Assembly: GCF_005144415.1 (NCBI RefSeq)
Contig: NZ_SWJE01000015.1
Coordinates: 309,612-373,611, forward strand
From: Trinickia terrae
GTDB lineage: Bacteria; Pseudomonadota; Gammaproteobacteria; Burkholderiales; Burkholderiaceae
DNA: 64,000 nt
Direction: 5' to 3'
Shown here: in pieces, positions 1 to 8,860 of the stretch
How positions within the stretch are numbered: position 1 is the first letter of the stretch
Layout of the letters: every line of letters starts with the position of its first letter
The notes under the pieces: generated by a model
Databases searched by the model: none
Told to the model about the DNA's origin: nothing
Seen by the model: the letters and a program-made list of their open reading frames with translations, nothing else
Made by a program: the position numbers and the translations under genes

Positions 1-651
1 GACTCGCCGGAGCAGACCGTGTCGCTCGCCGATTACGTCGCGCGCATGAAGCCCGAGCAGTCGAAGATCTACTACGTGACCGCCGACACCTGGCAGGCCG
101 CGAAGAACAGCCCGCATCTCGAAGTGTTCCGCAAGAAGGGCGTCGAAGTGCTGCTGTTGACGGACCGCGTCGACGAATGGGCGCTGTCGTACTTCACCGA
201 GTTCGACGGCAAGCCGCTCGCGAGCGTCGCGCGCGGCGACCTCGACCTGGGCGCGCTCAACGACGAGGAAAAGAAGGCGCAGGAGGAAATCGGCGAGACC
301 ATGAAGCCGCTCGTCGAGAAGATGAAGGAGGCGCTCAAGGACAAGGCAAAGGACGTGCGTCTCACGTTCCGCCTGACCGATTCGCCGTCGTGCCTCGTCG
401 CCGACGACGGCGAGATGAGCGGCTACCTGCAGCGCATGCTGAAGGCTGCGGGCCAGAACGCGCCGGAGATCCATCCGATCCTCGAAGTGAATCCCGAGCA
501 TGCGCTCGTGAAGGCGCTCTCCGTCGATAGCGCGAACTTCGACGACTGGTGCCACCTGCTGTTCGACCAGGCGCTGCTTGCCGAAGGCGGCTCGCTCGAC
601 GATCCCGCGAGTTTCGTCAAGCGCACCAACGCGCTGCTGCTGGCGCGTTGA
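1..651 (+). CDS. htpG: Chaperone HtpG (Hsp90), C-terminal part only
   Basis: This is the C-terminal third (about 216 codons) of the bacterial Hsp90 chaperone; the ATPase domain lies left of the window and the frame is open at base 1. The visible part covers the end of the middle domain (segment [20 protein letters not shown]) and the C-terminal dimerisation domain ([13 protein letters not shown], then [14 protein letters not shown]), both very typical of HtpG. HtpG is a cytosolic, ATP-driven dimeric chaperone. The stop overlaps the ubiC start (TGATG), suggesting translational coupling. Identification is secure; only truncation by the window edge limits it. Confidence 0.95.
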   Translation, partial: DSPEQTVSLADYVARMKPEQSKIYYVTADTWQAAKNSPHLEVFRKKGVEVLLLTDRVDEWALSYFTEFDGKPLASVARGDLDLGALNDEEKKAQEEIGETMKPLVEKMKEALKDKAKDVRLTFRLTDSPSCLVADDGEMSGYLQRMLKAAGQNAPEIHPILEVNPEHALVKALSVDSANFDDWCHLLFDQALLAEGGSLDDPASFVKRTNALLLAR

Positions 652-1352
652 TGGGTGCGCAGCGCGTGCGTTTCGACGCGGCCGGCGGACGCTGGCGCGT
701 CGCGCCGCGGCCAGGCTTCACGGCGGACCAGAAGGACTGGCTCACGCGCGGCGGGTCGCTGACCGCGCATCTGCGCACGCTTGGCAAGGTCGGCGTGCGC
801 GTGACGCGCGAGGCGATCGCGCGGCCTTGGCGTGATGAGGCGGATGCGCTCGGCGTCGCGGCGCGTGCGCCGGTCTGGGTGCGCGAGGTCGTGCTCGAAG
901 TGGATGGCGTGCCGTTCGTCGCGGCGCACAGCATCGCGCCGCTCGCCGCGAGCCGCGGCGTGTGGCAAGCGATGCGGCGGCTGCGTACGCGGCCGCTTGC
1001 CGAGCTTTTGTACAGCGACAGCAGCGTCGCGCGTTCGGCGCTGGTCAGCGCGCGGCTCACGGCTCGCGATCCGCTCGCGGCGCATGCCGCGCGTGAGATC
1101 GAAGGGCCGCCGCGGCATGCGCTTTTCGCGCGACGCTCGGTGTTCGAGCGGCATGGCGCGCCGTTGATGGTCACCGAGTGCATGCTACCGGCGCTATGGG
1201 CGCATCTGGCGACGCGGGCGCAGACTCGGCGAGAGGAGGGGGCGTCGGCGACGTCCCCGCATCACGCTCACGAGCGGTACGCACGCACATCGGCGGGGCC
1301 GCTCGAGCATCTGGCCTCGCGCGCGCATGGCGCGCATCCGAAGGCTTCATGA
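651..1352 (+). CDS. ubiC: Chorismate--pyruvate lyase UbiC with an unusual C-terminal tail
   Basis: UbiC removes pyruvate from chorismate to give 4-hydroxybenzoate, the first committed step of ubiquinone synthesis, in the cytosol. The family pattern is visible: W30-L31-T32 with the GSLT segment, R78 in VWVREV (substrate-binding arginine in the E. coli enzyme), the [10 protein letters not shown] segment near 114-123, and E176 in [11 protein letters not shown] (equivalent of the catalytic-site glutamate). The start at 651 overlaps the htpG stop. Residues 1-186 account for the whole domain; about 47 further residues, rich in Arg, Ala, His and Ser and without recognisable structure, follow before a stop that overlaps the next gene by four bases (ATGA). 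The tail may result from loss of the original stop. Confidence 0.85.
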   Translation: MGAQRVRFDAAGGRWRVAPRPGFTADQKDWLTRGGSLTAHLRTLGKVGVRVTREAIARPWRDEADALGVAARAPVWVREVVLEVDGVPFVAAHSIAPLAASRGVWQAMRRLRTRPLAELLYSDSSVARSALVSARLTARDPLAAHAAREIEGPPRHALFARRSVFERHGAPLMVTECMLPALWAHLATRAQTRREEGASATSPHHAHERYARTSAGPLEHLASRAHGAHPKAS

Positions 1353-1849
1353 CGCTCAAGCGCTGCTTTCCGCCGGTGGTGGATGGAAACACGCGCGTGC
1401 TGGTGCTCGGCAGTTTGCCCGGCGAGGTTTCGCTTGCTCACAACCAGTACTACGCGCACAAGCAGAACAAATTCTGGTTCCTTGTCGGTGACGTGATCGA
1501 ACGGGATCTGGTCGGGATGGACTATCAGGATCGTCTCGATACCTTGCTTGGACATTGCATCGGGTTATGGGATGTCGTGGCAAAAGCCCAGCGCGTAGGT
1601 AGCCTGGACAGTCGCATCCGCAACCATGCGAGTAACGACCTGGTCGCCCTTGTCGAAACCTTGCCGAATTTGATCGCCATAGCGTTCAACGGCGGAACGG
1701 CGGCGAAGATCGGAATGCGGGCGCTGGGCGAGAAGGCGGATCGCTATCAGTTCATCCGATTGCCGTCGAGCAGTCCTGCGTACGCAGTGGTTTCATATCA
1801 AGAGAAATTAGCCGACTGGTGTCGATTGCGAGAATATTTGGCAGGTTGA
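1349..1849 (+). CDS. DNA-deoxyinosine (hypoxanthine/uracil) glycosylase, UDG superfamily
   Basis: A 166-residue protein of the uracil-DNA glycosylase superfamily, closest in pattern to the small hypoxanthine-DNA glycosylases (UDG family 6). Motif A is GSLPGEVSL at residues 21-29, followed by HKQNKFW (37-43); motif B is LPSSSPAY at 138-145. Such enzymes excise deaminated bases (hypoxanthine from deaminated adenine) to start base-excision repair. The ATG at 1349 is chosen because the family motif begins about 20 residues later and it overlaps the ubiC stop; longer in-frame starts only add low-complexity sequence. Base composition is clearly poorer in G+C than ubiC, with codons such as ctt, gga and aaa, suggesting later acquisition. 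Substrate preference is family-based. Confidence 0.8.
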   Translation: MTLKRCFPPVVDGNTRVLVLGSLPGEVSLAHNQYYAHKQNKFWFLVGDVIERDLVGMDYQDRLDTLLGHCIGLWDVVAKAQRVGSLDSRIRNHASNDLVALVETLPNLIAIAFNGGTAAKIGMRALGEKADRYQFIRLPSSSPAYAVVSYQEKLADWCRLREYLAG

Positions 1850-2207
1850 TTCGACGCTCTGCCGTGGCGATATCGCGCACTCGAAAGGGAATGGCAATCT
1901 CCCGGTGTCATCGGCCGTAGGCGAGACTTGGACATCGCGAAGCGAGGCGTCTCTCCGGCGTTGATGCTCACCATGCTGAAAGGGTGCGAGCAGGCTGCCG
2001 AAAAAGAACGAAGGCAACCCGGTTGGTCAAGAAATCGCTTGACGTCGCGCTGCATACCGCGTAGTGTCAGCGGCCAAAGTTTCCAAGTTGCTCGATTGCT
2101 CATCATTTGCCGCTATCTGCGGCTCTCGTTGGTCTCTCCTTCTTGATTCTTCATTCGCCCTTTTTCCGAGGGCGAGTATCTTTATTCGTCTGCTTAAGGA
2201 ATATCTA
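1850..2207. other. Intergenic stretch upstream of cspA, no gene seen
   Basis: About 360 bases of lower-G+C sequence. Short open frames here lack codon bias and recognisable motifs. The last 100 bases are T-rich and probably form the 5' leader of the cold-shock gene; long leaders are known for cspA-type mRNAs. No convincing promoter hexamers could be picked out. Confidence 0.4.
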
Positions 2208-2411
2208 ATGGAAACCGGTACTGTCAAATGGTTCAACGATAGCAAGGGCTTCGGCTTCATTACCCCGGACAAGGGGGGGGATGACCTGTTCGCACACTTC
2301 TCCGAGGTGCGCGGCACGGGCTTCAAGACGCTTGCTGAGGGCCAGAAGGTCAGCTACGAAACGAAACGCGGCCCGAAGGGACTCCAGGCCTCGAACATTA
2401 CGCCGCAGTAA
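2208..2411 (+). CDS. cspA: Cold-shock protein, CspA family
   Basis: A 67-residue single cold-shock domain (OB fold) that binds single-stranded RNA and DNA and melts mRNA secondary structure. RNP1 is KGFGFI (13-18) and RNP2 is DLFAHF (26-31), a slight variant of the usual VFVHF. The length matches the family. ATG 2208 is preceded by AAGGA at 2196-2200 and gives the standard [10 protein letters not shown] start, so longer upstream frames are rejected. It lies in the low-G+C patch and is followed by a hairpin terminator. Burkholderiaceae carry several csp copies, so the paralogue name is not certain. Confidence 0.93.
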   Translation: METGTVKWFNDSKGFGFITPDKGGDDLFAHFSEVRGTGFKTLAEGQKVSYETKRGPKGLQASNITPQ

Positions 2412-2420
2412 CGCTATCGG

Positions 2421-2449
2421 ATCGCGTCCGCCCGTTGGGGCGGCGCGAT
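2421..2449 (+). terminator. Hairpin terminator after cspA
   Basis: Nearly perfect inverted repeat: arms 2421-2433 and 2438-2449 with a GTTG loop and a single unpaired T, ten bases after the cspA stop. It is followed by TCTCTC rather than a clean T run, so it is a probable rather than textbook intrinsic terminator. Confidence 0.6.
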
Positions 2450-2865
2450 TCTCTCGCCTCGAACCGTGGCGGTCGTATGCCACGCGTGCCCGCTCTCTTT
2501 TCTTGCATTCATGCTTACCGCACCCGCAGGCTGAAGGTGTGGTGTCAATGGCTCACCCGGCGTTTGCTGGTCGACATCAGGTTCCTGCCGACAGGCCGCG
2601 AACCAGGCGCGCTCATCGAGAGCGTTGATTGAGCGCATTTCTCGGGAAATCTGAAGCCTTATCGGATCGCCAGGTTTCGGCGCTCTGAGTGCGTCGTTGC
2701 TTCCTGGCCCCGGTTGTTCGCGCAGATCCGCTTTCGTCGTATGTGCGAAATGCGCCGGGCAAAACACAATTTGCAACATCACCCCGCGTGGAAGCGATGC
2801 AGCGGTTGGCGGCATTTGCTGACGCCTTGCATTGACGCGGCATTACGCTCACTGGAGGAATTGAT
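2450..2865. other. Intergenic stretch between cspA and infA, no gene seen
   Basis: About 400 bases with no open frame showing coding bias or a known motif. The sequence next to infA (ACTGGAGGAA, 2851-2860) holds its ribosome-binding site. Composition is as low in G+C as the flanking small genes. Confidence 0.4.
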
Positions 2866-3132
2866 TTGGCCAAGGAAGAACTGCTGGAACTCGACGGTGT
2901 CGTCGACGAAGTGCTGCCGGACAGCAAATACCGCGTCACGCTCGAGAACGGCGTGGTGGTGAGCGCATATGCATCGGGCCGCATGCGCAAGAATCACATT
3001 CGCATTCTTGCCGGTGACCGGGTCACGCTGGAGTTGTCGGTCTACGATCTGTCGAAAGGACGAATTAACTTCCGGCACAAAGATGAGCGCGCATCTGGCG
3101 GGCAGCCGCGAAGCGGTATGCGTCGCCGATAG
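2866..3132 (+). CDS. infA: Translation initiation factor IF-1 (additional copy, with C-terminal tail)
   Basis: An 88-residue S1/OB-fold protein that matches IF-1 along residues 1-72 (start [13 protein letters not shown], then [15 protein letters not shown] and [11 protein letters not shown]). IF-1 binds the ribosomal A site during initiation. The start is TTG at 2866 with a strong GGAGG upstream; no ATG fits. It has about 16 residues more than the usual 72, a basic Gly/Arg tail. Betaproteobacteria usually keep one infA inside the ribosomal-protein cluster; the position here, alone near cspA, points to the second, possibly cold- or condition-linked copy. That role is inference. Confidence 0.92.
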   Translation: MAKEELLELDGVVDEVLPDSKYRVTLENGVVVSAYASGRMRKNHIRILAGDRVTLELSVYDLSKGRINFRHKDERASGGQPRSGMRRR

Positions 3133-3265
3133 GCGTGCGCCGATCTTGATTGATCGCCAAACCTGTTCTGGCAGGCGCGCGGCTCCGCTATGCAGCGCAG
3201 GGGGCGCTGGGTATCGTTGACCGCGCGACCCGTCCTCGTGGCTTCGGTGCTGACGCTTGCGAATA

Positions 3266-3733
3266 TCAACCGGTCCCGCGAGGCGGCGTGCCGTGACGGG
3301 CGAGGAATCGATCGAGCTGGCCTGCAAATGCTTTGCTGTCGCGTGTGCTGAAGGGGGCGGGGCCACCCGTATCGATGCCAGCATTGCGCAGTTGATCCAT
3401 CACGTCGCGTACCGTCAGGCGTTCCTGGATATTTTCACTTGTAAACCAACTTCCGCGCGGATCGAGCGCATGTGCGCCCTTGTCGAGTACCGCGGCGGCG
3501 AGCGGTATGTCCGCGGTAATCACCAGGTCGCCTGACGCGACCAGTTCAACGATGCGGGCATCTGCCGCGTCGAAACCCGCCGGCACCTGAATCGACCTGA
3601 TGAAGGGGGACGGCGGCGTGCGCAAATATTGGTTCGCAACCAGCGTTACCCGTACCTCAGTACGCCGCGCGGCCCGAAACAACATGTCTTTGATGACGGC
3701 AGGACAAGCATCAGCGTCGACTAGCACTTGCAT
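3266..3733 (-). CDS. YaiI/YqxD family protein (UPF0178, PIN-like NYN fold)
   Basis: A 155-residue protein beginning [16 protein letters not shown], the hallmark of the UPF0178/DUF188 family, followed by [13 protein letters not shown] and LDPRGSWFT segments. The conserved aspartates (VDADAC, ITADIP) are those expected of the PIN/NYN nuclease-like fold, but no activity has been settled for this family, so a ribonuclease role is only structural inference. Length is normal. It faces the infA gene convergently and sits at the right part of the low-G+C patch. Confidence 0.88.
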   Translation of the reverse strand: MQVLVDADACPAVIKDMLFRAARRTEVRVTLVANQYLRTPPSPFIRSIQVPAGFDAADARIVELVASGDLVITADIPLAAAVLDKGAHALDPRGSWFTSENIQERLTVRDVMDQLRNAGIDTGGPAPFSTRDSKAFAGQLDRFLARHGTPPRGTG

Positions 3734-3982
3734 GAAGGCAATTCCACTTCATTAAAAGGCGATCATATATCAAGGTCGGCGGTGATCTTGCGCTGGCTCG
3801 GGATGGCTCCATGGATAGCCACAAAGCTGCTCGTGTGGCGGGAGATCCGAGGCTGGCTGCAAGCCGCCCCAAACTGACATTTACTCGAATATGCCGCGGT
3901 CTCGAACGCAGGCGACAGCCCCCGCGAATGCTATCCTCTCGTTCGCCCAAAAATCCGAGCCTTTCTGGCAACACATCCTCAC

Positions 3983-4900
3983 ATGACTGATTTGATCAAA
4001 CGCGCTTCGGCCGAAGCGCGCGCCTTCCAGAAATCGCGCCGCAACGGCGAGTCCGCGTCGAAGCAGAAAATCTCGCGCAAGAGCAAACGCCTCGCCAACG
4101 GCGCCGACCTCGACGACGCTCCCCTCATCGAAGCGCCGCGCAAGCCGCGTTTCGCGCCTGTGACGTTCTCCGAAGAAGGCGGCGTGCGCTATCTGCACTT
4201 CGGCACGGAGTGGGTGCAAGGCGCGATGCGCATCAAGAAGCCCGACCACATCGAGCTCGAATACGCACAGCAGATGATGGCGTGGCTGCTGTTCCTCGAA
4301 ACGCCGAAGCGCATCGTGCAGCTCGGCCTCGGCGCCGCGGCGCTGACCAAGTTCGCGCACCGCTTCCTGAAGCGCGCGCAAGTCGAGGCGGTCGAGCTCA
4401 ACCCGGCCGTCGTGGTCGCCGCGCGCACGATGTTCGAGCTGCCGCACGACGACGCACGTCTCACGGTCCACGAGACCGACGCCTGGGACTTCGTCAACGA
4501 TCGCGCGAACCACGGCACGATCGGCGCGCTCCAGATCGATCTCTACGACGCCACGGCGCGCGGCCCGGTGCACGACAGCCTCGCGTTCTACCGCGCGGTG
4601 CGTGCGTGTCTCGCTGATGCGGGCGTCGTCACGATCAACCTGTTCGGGGACCATCCGAGCTTCGTGCGCAACATGAAGCACCTGAACACCGCCTTCGACA
4701 ACCGCGTGATCGCGCTGCCCGAAGTGCACGAGGGCAACCGCGTCGCGCTCGCGTTCTCGGGTCCTGCGCTCGACGTGCCGTTCCTGACGCTGCAGCAGCG
4801 CGCGAAGCTGATCGAAGCGAAGCTCGGCTTGCCGGCGCGTCAATGGCTCAAGGGGCTCGAGGCATCGCTTGGCGGCAAGCAGGCGCGCTTCGCGATCTGA
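3983..4900 (+). CDS. Spermidine synthase-like protein (class I methyltransferase fold)
   Basis: A 305-residue protein with a basic, disordered N-terminal 55 residues and then a spermidine-synthase/Rossmann domain: VQLGLGAAALTKFAHRF (nucleotide-binding glycine loop near 112-128), VEAVELNPAVV (acidic end of strand 2), TDAWDFV, and LQIDLYDATARGPV (active-site Asp region). Polyamine aminopropyltransferases transfer aminopropyl from decarboxylated S-adenosylmethionine. No speD or other polyamine gene is adjacent and the family contains many non-polyamine members, so the substrate is uncertain. ATG 3983 is the only plausible start. The gene returns to the high-G+C codon use of the core genome. Confidence 0.75.
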   Translation: MTDLIKRASAEARAFQKSRRNGESASKQKISRKSKRLANGADLDDAPLIEAPRKPRFAPVTFSEEGGVRYLHFGTEWVQGAMRIKKPDHIELEYAQQMMAWLLFLETPKRIVQLGLGAAALTKFAHRFLKRAQVEAVELNPAVVVAARTMFELPHDDARLTVHETDAWDFVNDRANHGTIGALQIDLYDATARGPVHDSLAFYRAVRACLADAGVVTINLFGDHPSFVRNMKHLNTAFDNRVIALPEVHEGNRVALAFSGPALDVPFLTLQQRAKLIEAKLGLPARQWLKGLEASLGGKQARFAI

Positions 4901-5016
4901 CGCCGGCAGCGCTGGGCCGCCGGGTCGGCAATAGGCGCGGCATCACGCCGCGCCTGCTGCAAAAAAATCCGGCCAAATCCGCTTGACAGGCGCATGCTGC
5001 CTCGGGTTGGCCCCGC

Positions 5017-5044
5017 TTGACCGCTTGCATGCGGCTCTTATACT
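5017..5044 (+). promoter_or_regulatory. Sigma-70 type promoter of the DUF3311-mctP operon
   Basis: TTGACC at 5017-5022 and TATACT at 5039-5044 with 16 bases between them. This is one of the best promoter matches in the window, about 100 bases upstream of the DUF3311 start and in the right orientation. Confidence 0.65.
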
Positions 5045-5143
5045 CTTGCCAAGCTTTCGGGGGGCCCGTTGGCTGCCCGTATTGCGGGCGCTCGCCATTC
5101 GCGACCACGGGCCACAAGTTCAATAAAGTCCAAAGGAGACGTC

Positions 5144-5383
5144 ATGGCTCAAGACGCCGACGCCAACCGCGCCGCCAAACGATGGCTCTGGCTACTGGTA
5201 CTGCCCTGGATCGCGATGATCTGGGTGCCGTCCTACAACCAGACCGACCCGCAGCTCTGGGGATTCCCGTTCTTCTATTGGTATCAGCTGCTGTGGGTGC
5301 TGATCAGCGCCGTCATCACGGCGCTCGTCTACTTCAAGACCAAGACCCGCTCGACGAAGGGCTCGCAAGGAGGTGCGCAATGA
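5144..5383 (+). CDS. DUF3311 small membrane protein, partner of MctP
   Basis: A 79-residue protein with a short charged N terminus and two transmembrane helices (WLWLLVLPWIAMIWVPSY and FYWYQLLWVLISAVITALVY). It belongs to DUF3311, whose members are commonly encoded directly before a sodium:solute symporter of the MctP type, where they probably act as an accessory subunit. ATG 5144 is fixed by AAAGGAG at 5132-5138. The stop overlaps the mctP start (ATGA), which suggests translational coupling and a fixed stoichiometry. Confidence 0.85.
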   Translation: MAQDADANRAAKRWLWLLVLPWIAMIWVPSYNQTDPQLWGFPFFYWYQLLWVLISAVITALVYFKTKTRSTKGSQGGAQ

Positions 5384-6930
5384 ACGCCACCGCAACCTTC
5401 GTCTTCGTCCTCCTGTTCATCGGCGTCACGATTCTCGGCTTCGTCGCCGCGCACTGGCGTCGCGGCGATCTCGCGCATCTGGAGGAGTGGGGCCTCGGCG
5501 GCCGCCGCTTCGGCACGGTCGTCACGTGGTTCCTGCTGGGCGGCGACCTGTACACCGCCTATACGTTCGTCGCCGTGCCTGCCCTCGTGTTCGGCGCGGG
5601 TGCGATGGGCTTCTTCGCGCTGCCCTATACGATCCTCATCTATCCGTTCGCGTTCGTCGTGTTCCCGAAGCTGTGGAGCGTCGCCAAGCGCCAGGGCTAC
5701 GTGACTTCGGCCGACTTCGTCGGCGCCCGCTACGGCAGCCGCATGCTCGCGCTTGCCGTCGCGGTGACGGGCATCCTCGCGACCATGCCGTACATCGCGC
5801 TGCAGCTCGTCGGGATCGAAGTGGTGATCGGCGGCCTCGGGTTCGATACGTCGGGCTTCGTCGGCGATCTGCCGCTCATCATCGCGTTCGCGATTCTCGC
5901 CGCCTACACCTACACGTCGGGCCTGCGTGCGCCGGCGATGATCGCGGTCGTCAAGGACGTGCTGATCTACATCACGATTGCAGTCGCGATCATCGTGATC
6001 CCCGCGCAGATGGGCGGCTTCGGCCATATCTTCAGCGTGGTGCCGCCGGCCAAGCTGCTGCTGAAGGCGCCCGACGCGGCGAGCATGAACGGCTATAGCG
6101 CCTACGCGACGCTTGCGGTCGGCTCGGCGCTTGCGCTGTTCCTCTATCCGCACTCGGTCACGGCGATCCTTTCGTCGGCTTCGAGCAACACGATCCGCCG
6201 CAACATGGCGCTGCTGCCGGCGTACTCGCTGGTGCTGGGCCTGCTCGCGCTGCTCGGCTACATGGCGCTTGCCTCGGGCGTGAAGGACATGCCGGAGTTT
6301 GCGCCGTACTTCAAGGCGTTCGGCCCGAACTTCGCGGTGCCCGCGCTGTTCCTGCACTTCTTCCCGTCGTGGTTCGTCGGCGTCTCGTTTGCGGCGATCG
6401 GCATCGGCGCGCTGGTGCCGGCGGCGATCATGTCGATCGCGGCCGCGAACCTCTACACGCGCAACATCCACAAGGAGTTCGTCAACCGCAACATGACGCA
6501 CGAGCAGGAGACCAACGTCGCGAAGCTCGTCTCGCTGATTGTGAAGGTCGGTGCGGTGGCATTCATTCTCGGTCTGCCGCTCACCTACGCGATCCAGTTG
6601 CAGCTGCTCGGCGGGATCTGGATCATCCAGACGCTGCCCGCGATCGTGCTCGGCCTCTACACGCGCAAGCTCGACTACCGCGGCCTGCTGCTCGGCTGGG
6701 CGGCCGGCATCGGCATGGGCACGTGGATGGCTGGGTCGACGGGCCTGAAGAGCTCGATCTACGCGATCCACCTCGGCGGCTACGCGATCCCCGGCTATGC
6801 GGCGTTGTGGTCGCTGGCGATCAATCTGGTTATCGCGATCGCGGTCAGCTTGGCCGTGCGCGCGGCCGGAATGAGCGCGGCAGAGGACCGCACGCGTCCG
6901 GAGGACTATCTCGACGCCGTCGAAAACTAA
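5380..6930 (+). CDS. mctP: Monocarboxylate uptake permease MctP (sodium:solute symporter family)
   Basis: A 516-residue inner-membrane transporter of the SSS family with about 13 hydrophobic helices. Typical signatures include WGLGGRRFGTVVTWFLLGGD near residues 31-50 and the SSASSNTIRRNMALLPAYS loop after helix 7. Rhizobial MctP takes up lactate, pyruvate and other short monocarboxylates; the same range is inferred here. ATG 5380 overlaps the DUF3311 stop and AAGGAGG at 5367-5373 sits directly upstream. The gene ends at a textbook terminator (7004-7033). Length is normal for the family. Confidence 0.88.
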   Translation: MNATATFVFVLLFIGVTILGFVAAHWRRGDLAHLEEWGLGGRRFGTVVTWFLLGGDLYTAYTFVAVPALVFGAGAMGFFALPYTILIYPFAFVVFPKLWSVAKRQGYVTSADFVGARYGSRMLALAVAVTGILATMPYIALQLVGIEVVIGGLGFDTSGFVGDLPLIIAFAILAAYTYTSGLRAPAMIAVVKDVLIYITIAVAIIVIPAQMGGFGHIFSVVPPAKLLLKAPDAASMNGYSAYATLAVGSALALFLYPHSVTAILSSASSNTIRRNMALLPAYSLVLGLLALLGYMALASGVKDMPEFAPYFKAFGPNFAVPALFLHFFPSWFVGVSFAAIGIGALVPAAIMSIAAANLYTRNIHKEFVNRNMTHEQETNVAKLVSLIVKVGAVAFILGLPLTYAIQLQLLGGIWIIQTLPAIVLGLYTRKLDYRGLLLGWAAGIGMGTWMAGSTGLKSSIYAIHLGGYAIPGYAALWSLAINLVIAIAVSLAVRAAGMSAAEDRTRPEDYLDAVEN

Positions 6931-7003
6931 AACGCAAATCGGGCGGGTGTTGTGCCGGGTCAATCCCGGCGCAACGCGTCCGGCCCGGTTTGCCGACGAG
7001 CGC

Positions 7004-7033
7004 AAGCCCGCAACGGTCGTTGCGGGCTTTTTT
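7004..7033 (+). terminator. Rho-independent terminator of the mctP operon
   Basis: A perfect 11-bp stem (7004-7014 with 7019-7029), 4-base loop, continuing into six T residues (7028-7033). It lies 74 bases after the mctP stop. Confidence 0.92.
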
Positions 7034-7113
7034 CTTGCGCGCGCGATATCCTTTGCTTTGTTATCTCAATTCAGGACGCATCTCGCTTCAAGGCGATCGA
7101 ACGCGAGCTCTTC

Positions 7114-8237
7114 ATGGCTTCCATCGAACCGGACCGTCTCGTCTTCGCCCGCAAACGCTTCGCGCGCTTGTGGCGCGCGGTTACGTCGCCTTACTACCGG
7201 TTCAAGCACGCGCAGGTTTTTCACAGCATCCGCGTCGGCCTGGCGATGCTCGTCTCGATCCTCCTGACAACCGGCGTCGACTTCCCGCATGGAATCTGGG
7301 CATCGGTGACGGTGCTGATCGTCATCGGCGGCTTGCAGCACCACGGCAACATCCGCAAGAAGGCGGCCGAGCGCGCGCTCGGCACGATGCTCGGTGCGGC
7401 GATCGGCCTCTTCGTGCTCGTGCAGTTGCGCTTCATCGGCTCGCTGCCGCTCACCTATGTGCTGATGTCGGTGATTGCCGCGATCTGCGGTTTTTTCGCG
7501 ATCGGCCGGCCTACATCGCGCTCCTGACGGCGATCACGATGTGCATCGTCGCAGGCCATGGCGACAACACGATCGACGTCGGCCTGTGGCGCACGCTGAA
7601 CGTGCTGATCGGCATTGCGGTCGCGCTTGCGTTTTCGTTCGCGCTGCCGCTGCATGCGACCTACTCGTGGCGCTATCTGCTCGCGCGCAACCTGCGCGAG
7701 TGCGCGCATACCTACGCGCGCATCGCGCGGGGCGAACCGCTCGATGCCGACGAGCAGGTCGCCATCTTCGCGAAGCTCGGCGAGCGGCTCGTGAAGCTGC
7801 GTGCGTTGATGCCGTCGGTGGCTAAGGAGATCGGCGTGTCGACCGGCCGGCTCGACACGATTCAGCGCTTGCATCGCTCGCTCCTGAGCGCGCTGGAGAT
7901 CATGGCGACGGGCTCGAGCGTGTACGCTGACGCACCCAAGCGCGCCGAATTCGCGCGCCACTTCGGCGCCGAGGCGAAGGCGGTGCGCTCGGGGTTGCTC
8001 GCGATGTCGCGCGCGTTGCGCTTCGGCAGCTATGTACGGCTGCTCGCGCCGGTGTGCGCCCATCAAGCGGGGGATGCCGCGTGCGAGCCGCCCGCCGATT
8101 TGCGCGCCGACCTGCACGGGCCGTACTGGCTCAGCCAGCGATTCGCGGAGCAAGTGGAGCAGATGCGGGGGCTGCTGCTGGAGCTCGAGCCGCACTGGAA
8201 CATCGAGCGGCGCTCGCAGGCGCCGAGGGAGCGATAG
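7114..8237 (+). pseudogene. FUSC-family membrane protein, broken by one frameshift near 7500
   Basis: The product resembles FUSC (fusaric-acid-resistance/YccS-like) inner-membrane proteins, which are linked to efflux of aromatic acids. The first part (7114-7527, start MASIEPDRLVFARKRF) holds helices such as SIRVGLAMLVSILLTTG and the segment ASVTVLIVIGGLQHHGNIRKK and stops shortly after GFFAIG. The second part continues in another frame at about 7506 with AYIALLTAITMCIVAGHG and runs to 8237 with normal codon bias and the soluble domain. The two pieces join into one ordinary-length protein of about 370 residues if a single base is restored in the GGCCGGCC stretch (7502-7509). Either a true frameshift mutation or a sequencing error explains it. 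It follows the mctP terminator. Confidence 0.8.
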
Positions 8238-8291
8238 GGGCCGCTGCTCGAATTCCTGGGCGGCGGGGCTCGCCGGGACTTCGGGGAAGGG

Positions 8292-8335
8292 CGCCGCGCG
8301 GGGCGGGTCGCCTGAGCGTCCTGCCCCGCGCGGCG
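8292..8335. terminator. G+C-rich inverted repeat between convergent genes
   Basis: A perfect 13-bp repeat, 8292-8304 and 8323-8335, between the FUSC gene and the convergent VOC gene. There is no T run on either side, so it may act as a transcription barrier or RNA 3' stabiliser rather than as a strict intrinsic terminator. Confidence 0.45.
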
Positions 8336-8367
8336 GGATTGCTGCTTACCGTTGCTGGTCGCTGCAG

Positions 8368-8787
8368 TTATTCCCGCGGCCTCTCCACGTTCACCATCCA
8401 GGGAACGCCGAACTTGTCGGTGACCATGCCGAAACCCAAGGCCCAGAACGTCGGCTGCCACGGCATGCCGACCTTGCCGCCGTCGGCGAGGCCGTTGAAG
8501 GCTTTTTCTCCCGCGGCGACGTCGTCGGACGTGATCGAGATGCTGAAGCCCGAGTAGGACGCGGGCTTCGACATGTCGCCGTCGCTGCCCATCAGGATGC
8601 TCGAGCCGATCTGGAATGACGCGTGCATGATCTTCTTTGCGTGCTCGGGGGCGCATGGCGGCATGTCTTTCGGCGCTTCGTCGAAGCGCATCTGGAACAG
8701 CACTTGCGCGCCGAGCTTCTCCTGATAGAACGCGAGCGCCTCTTCGCAGCGGCCGTAGAACGTCAAATAAGGCTGGACTTGTTGCAT
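8368..8787 (-). CDS. VOC superfamily protein, PhnB/glyoxalase-like
   Basis: A 139-residue protein made of two beta-alpha-beta-beta-beta modules of the vicinal oxygen chelate fold: VQPYLTFYGRCEEALAFYQ at the start, then MHASFQIGSSILMGSD, and a C-terminal GFGMVTDKFGVPWMVN. It is closest in pattern to the PhnB-like group of uncertain function, often annotated as glyoxalase/bleomycin-resistance protein; no substrate can be assigned. ATG 8787 is preferred over the GTG three bases upstream because AAGGAGG lies five bases before it. It is a monocistronic minus-strand gene downstream of tal. Confidence 0.82.
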   Translation of the reverse strand: MQQVQPYLTFYGRCEEALAFYQEKLGAQVLFQMRFDEAPKDMPPCAPEHAKKIMHASFQIGSSILMGSDGDMSKPASYSGFSISITSDDVAAGEKAFNGLADGGKVGMPWQPTFWALGFGMVTDKFGVPWMVNVERPRE

Positions 8788-8818
8788 CACTACCTCCTTT
8801 GTCTGCTTCTCTCGGAAC

Positions 8819-8853
8819 GGCCGCCGCGCCCGTGGGCTTCGAGCGCGGCGGCC
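8819..8853 (-). terminator. Hairpin after tal
   Basis: A perfect 11-bp inverted repeat (8819-8829 with 8843-8853) eight bases beyond the tal stop. No T run follows, so it is terminator-like only. Confidence 0.5.
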
Positions 8854-8860
8854 TGAAGCG

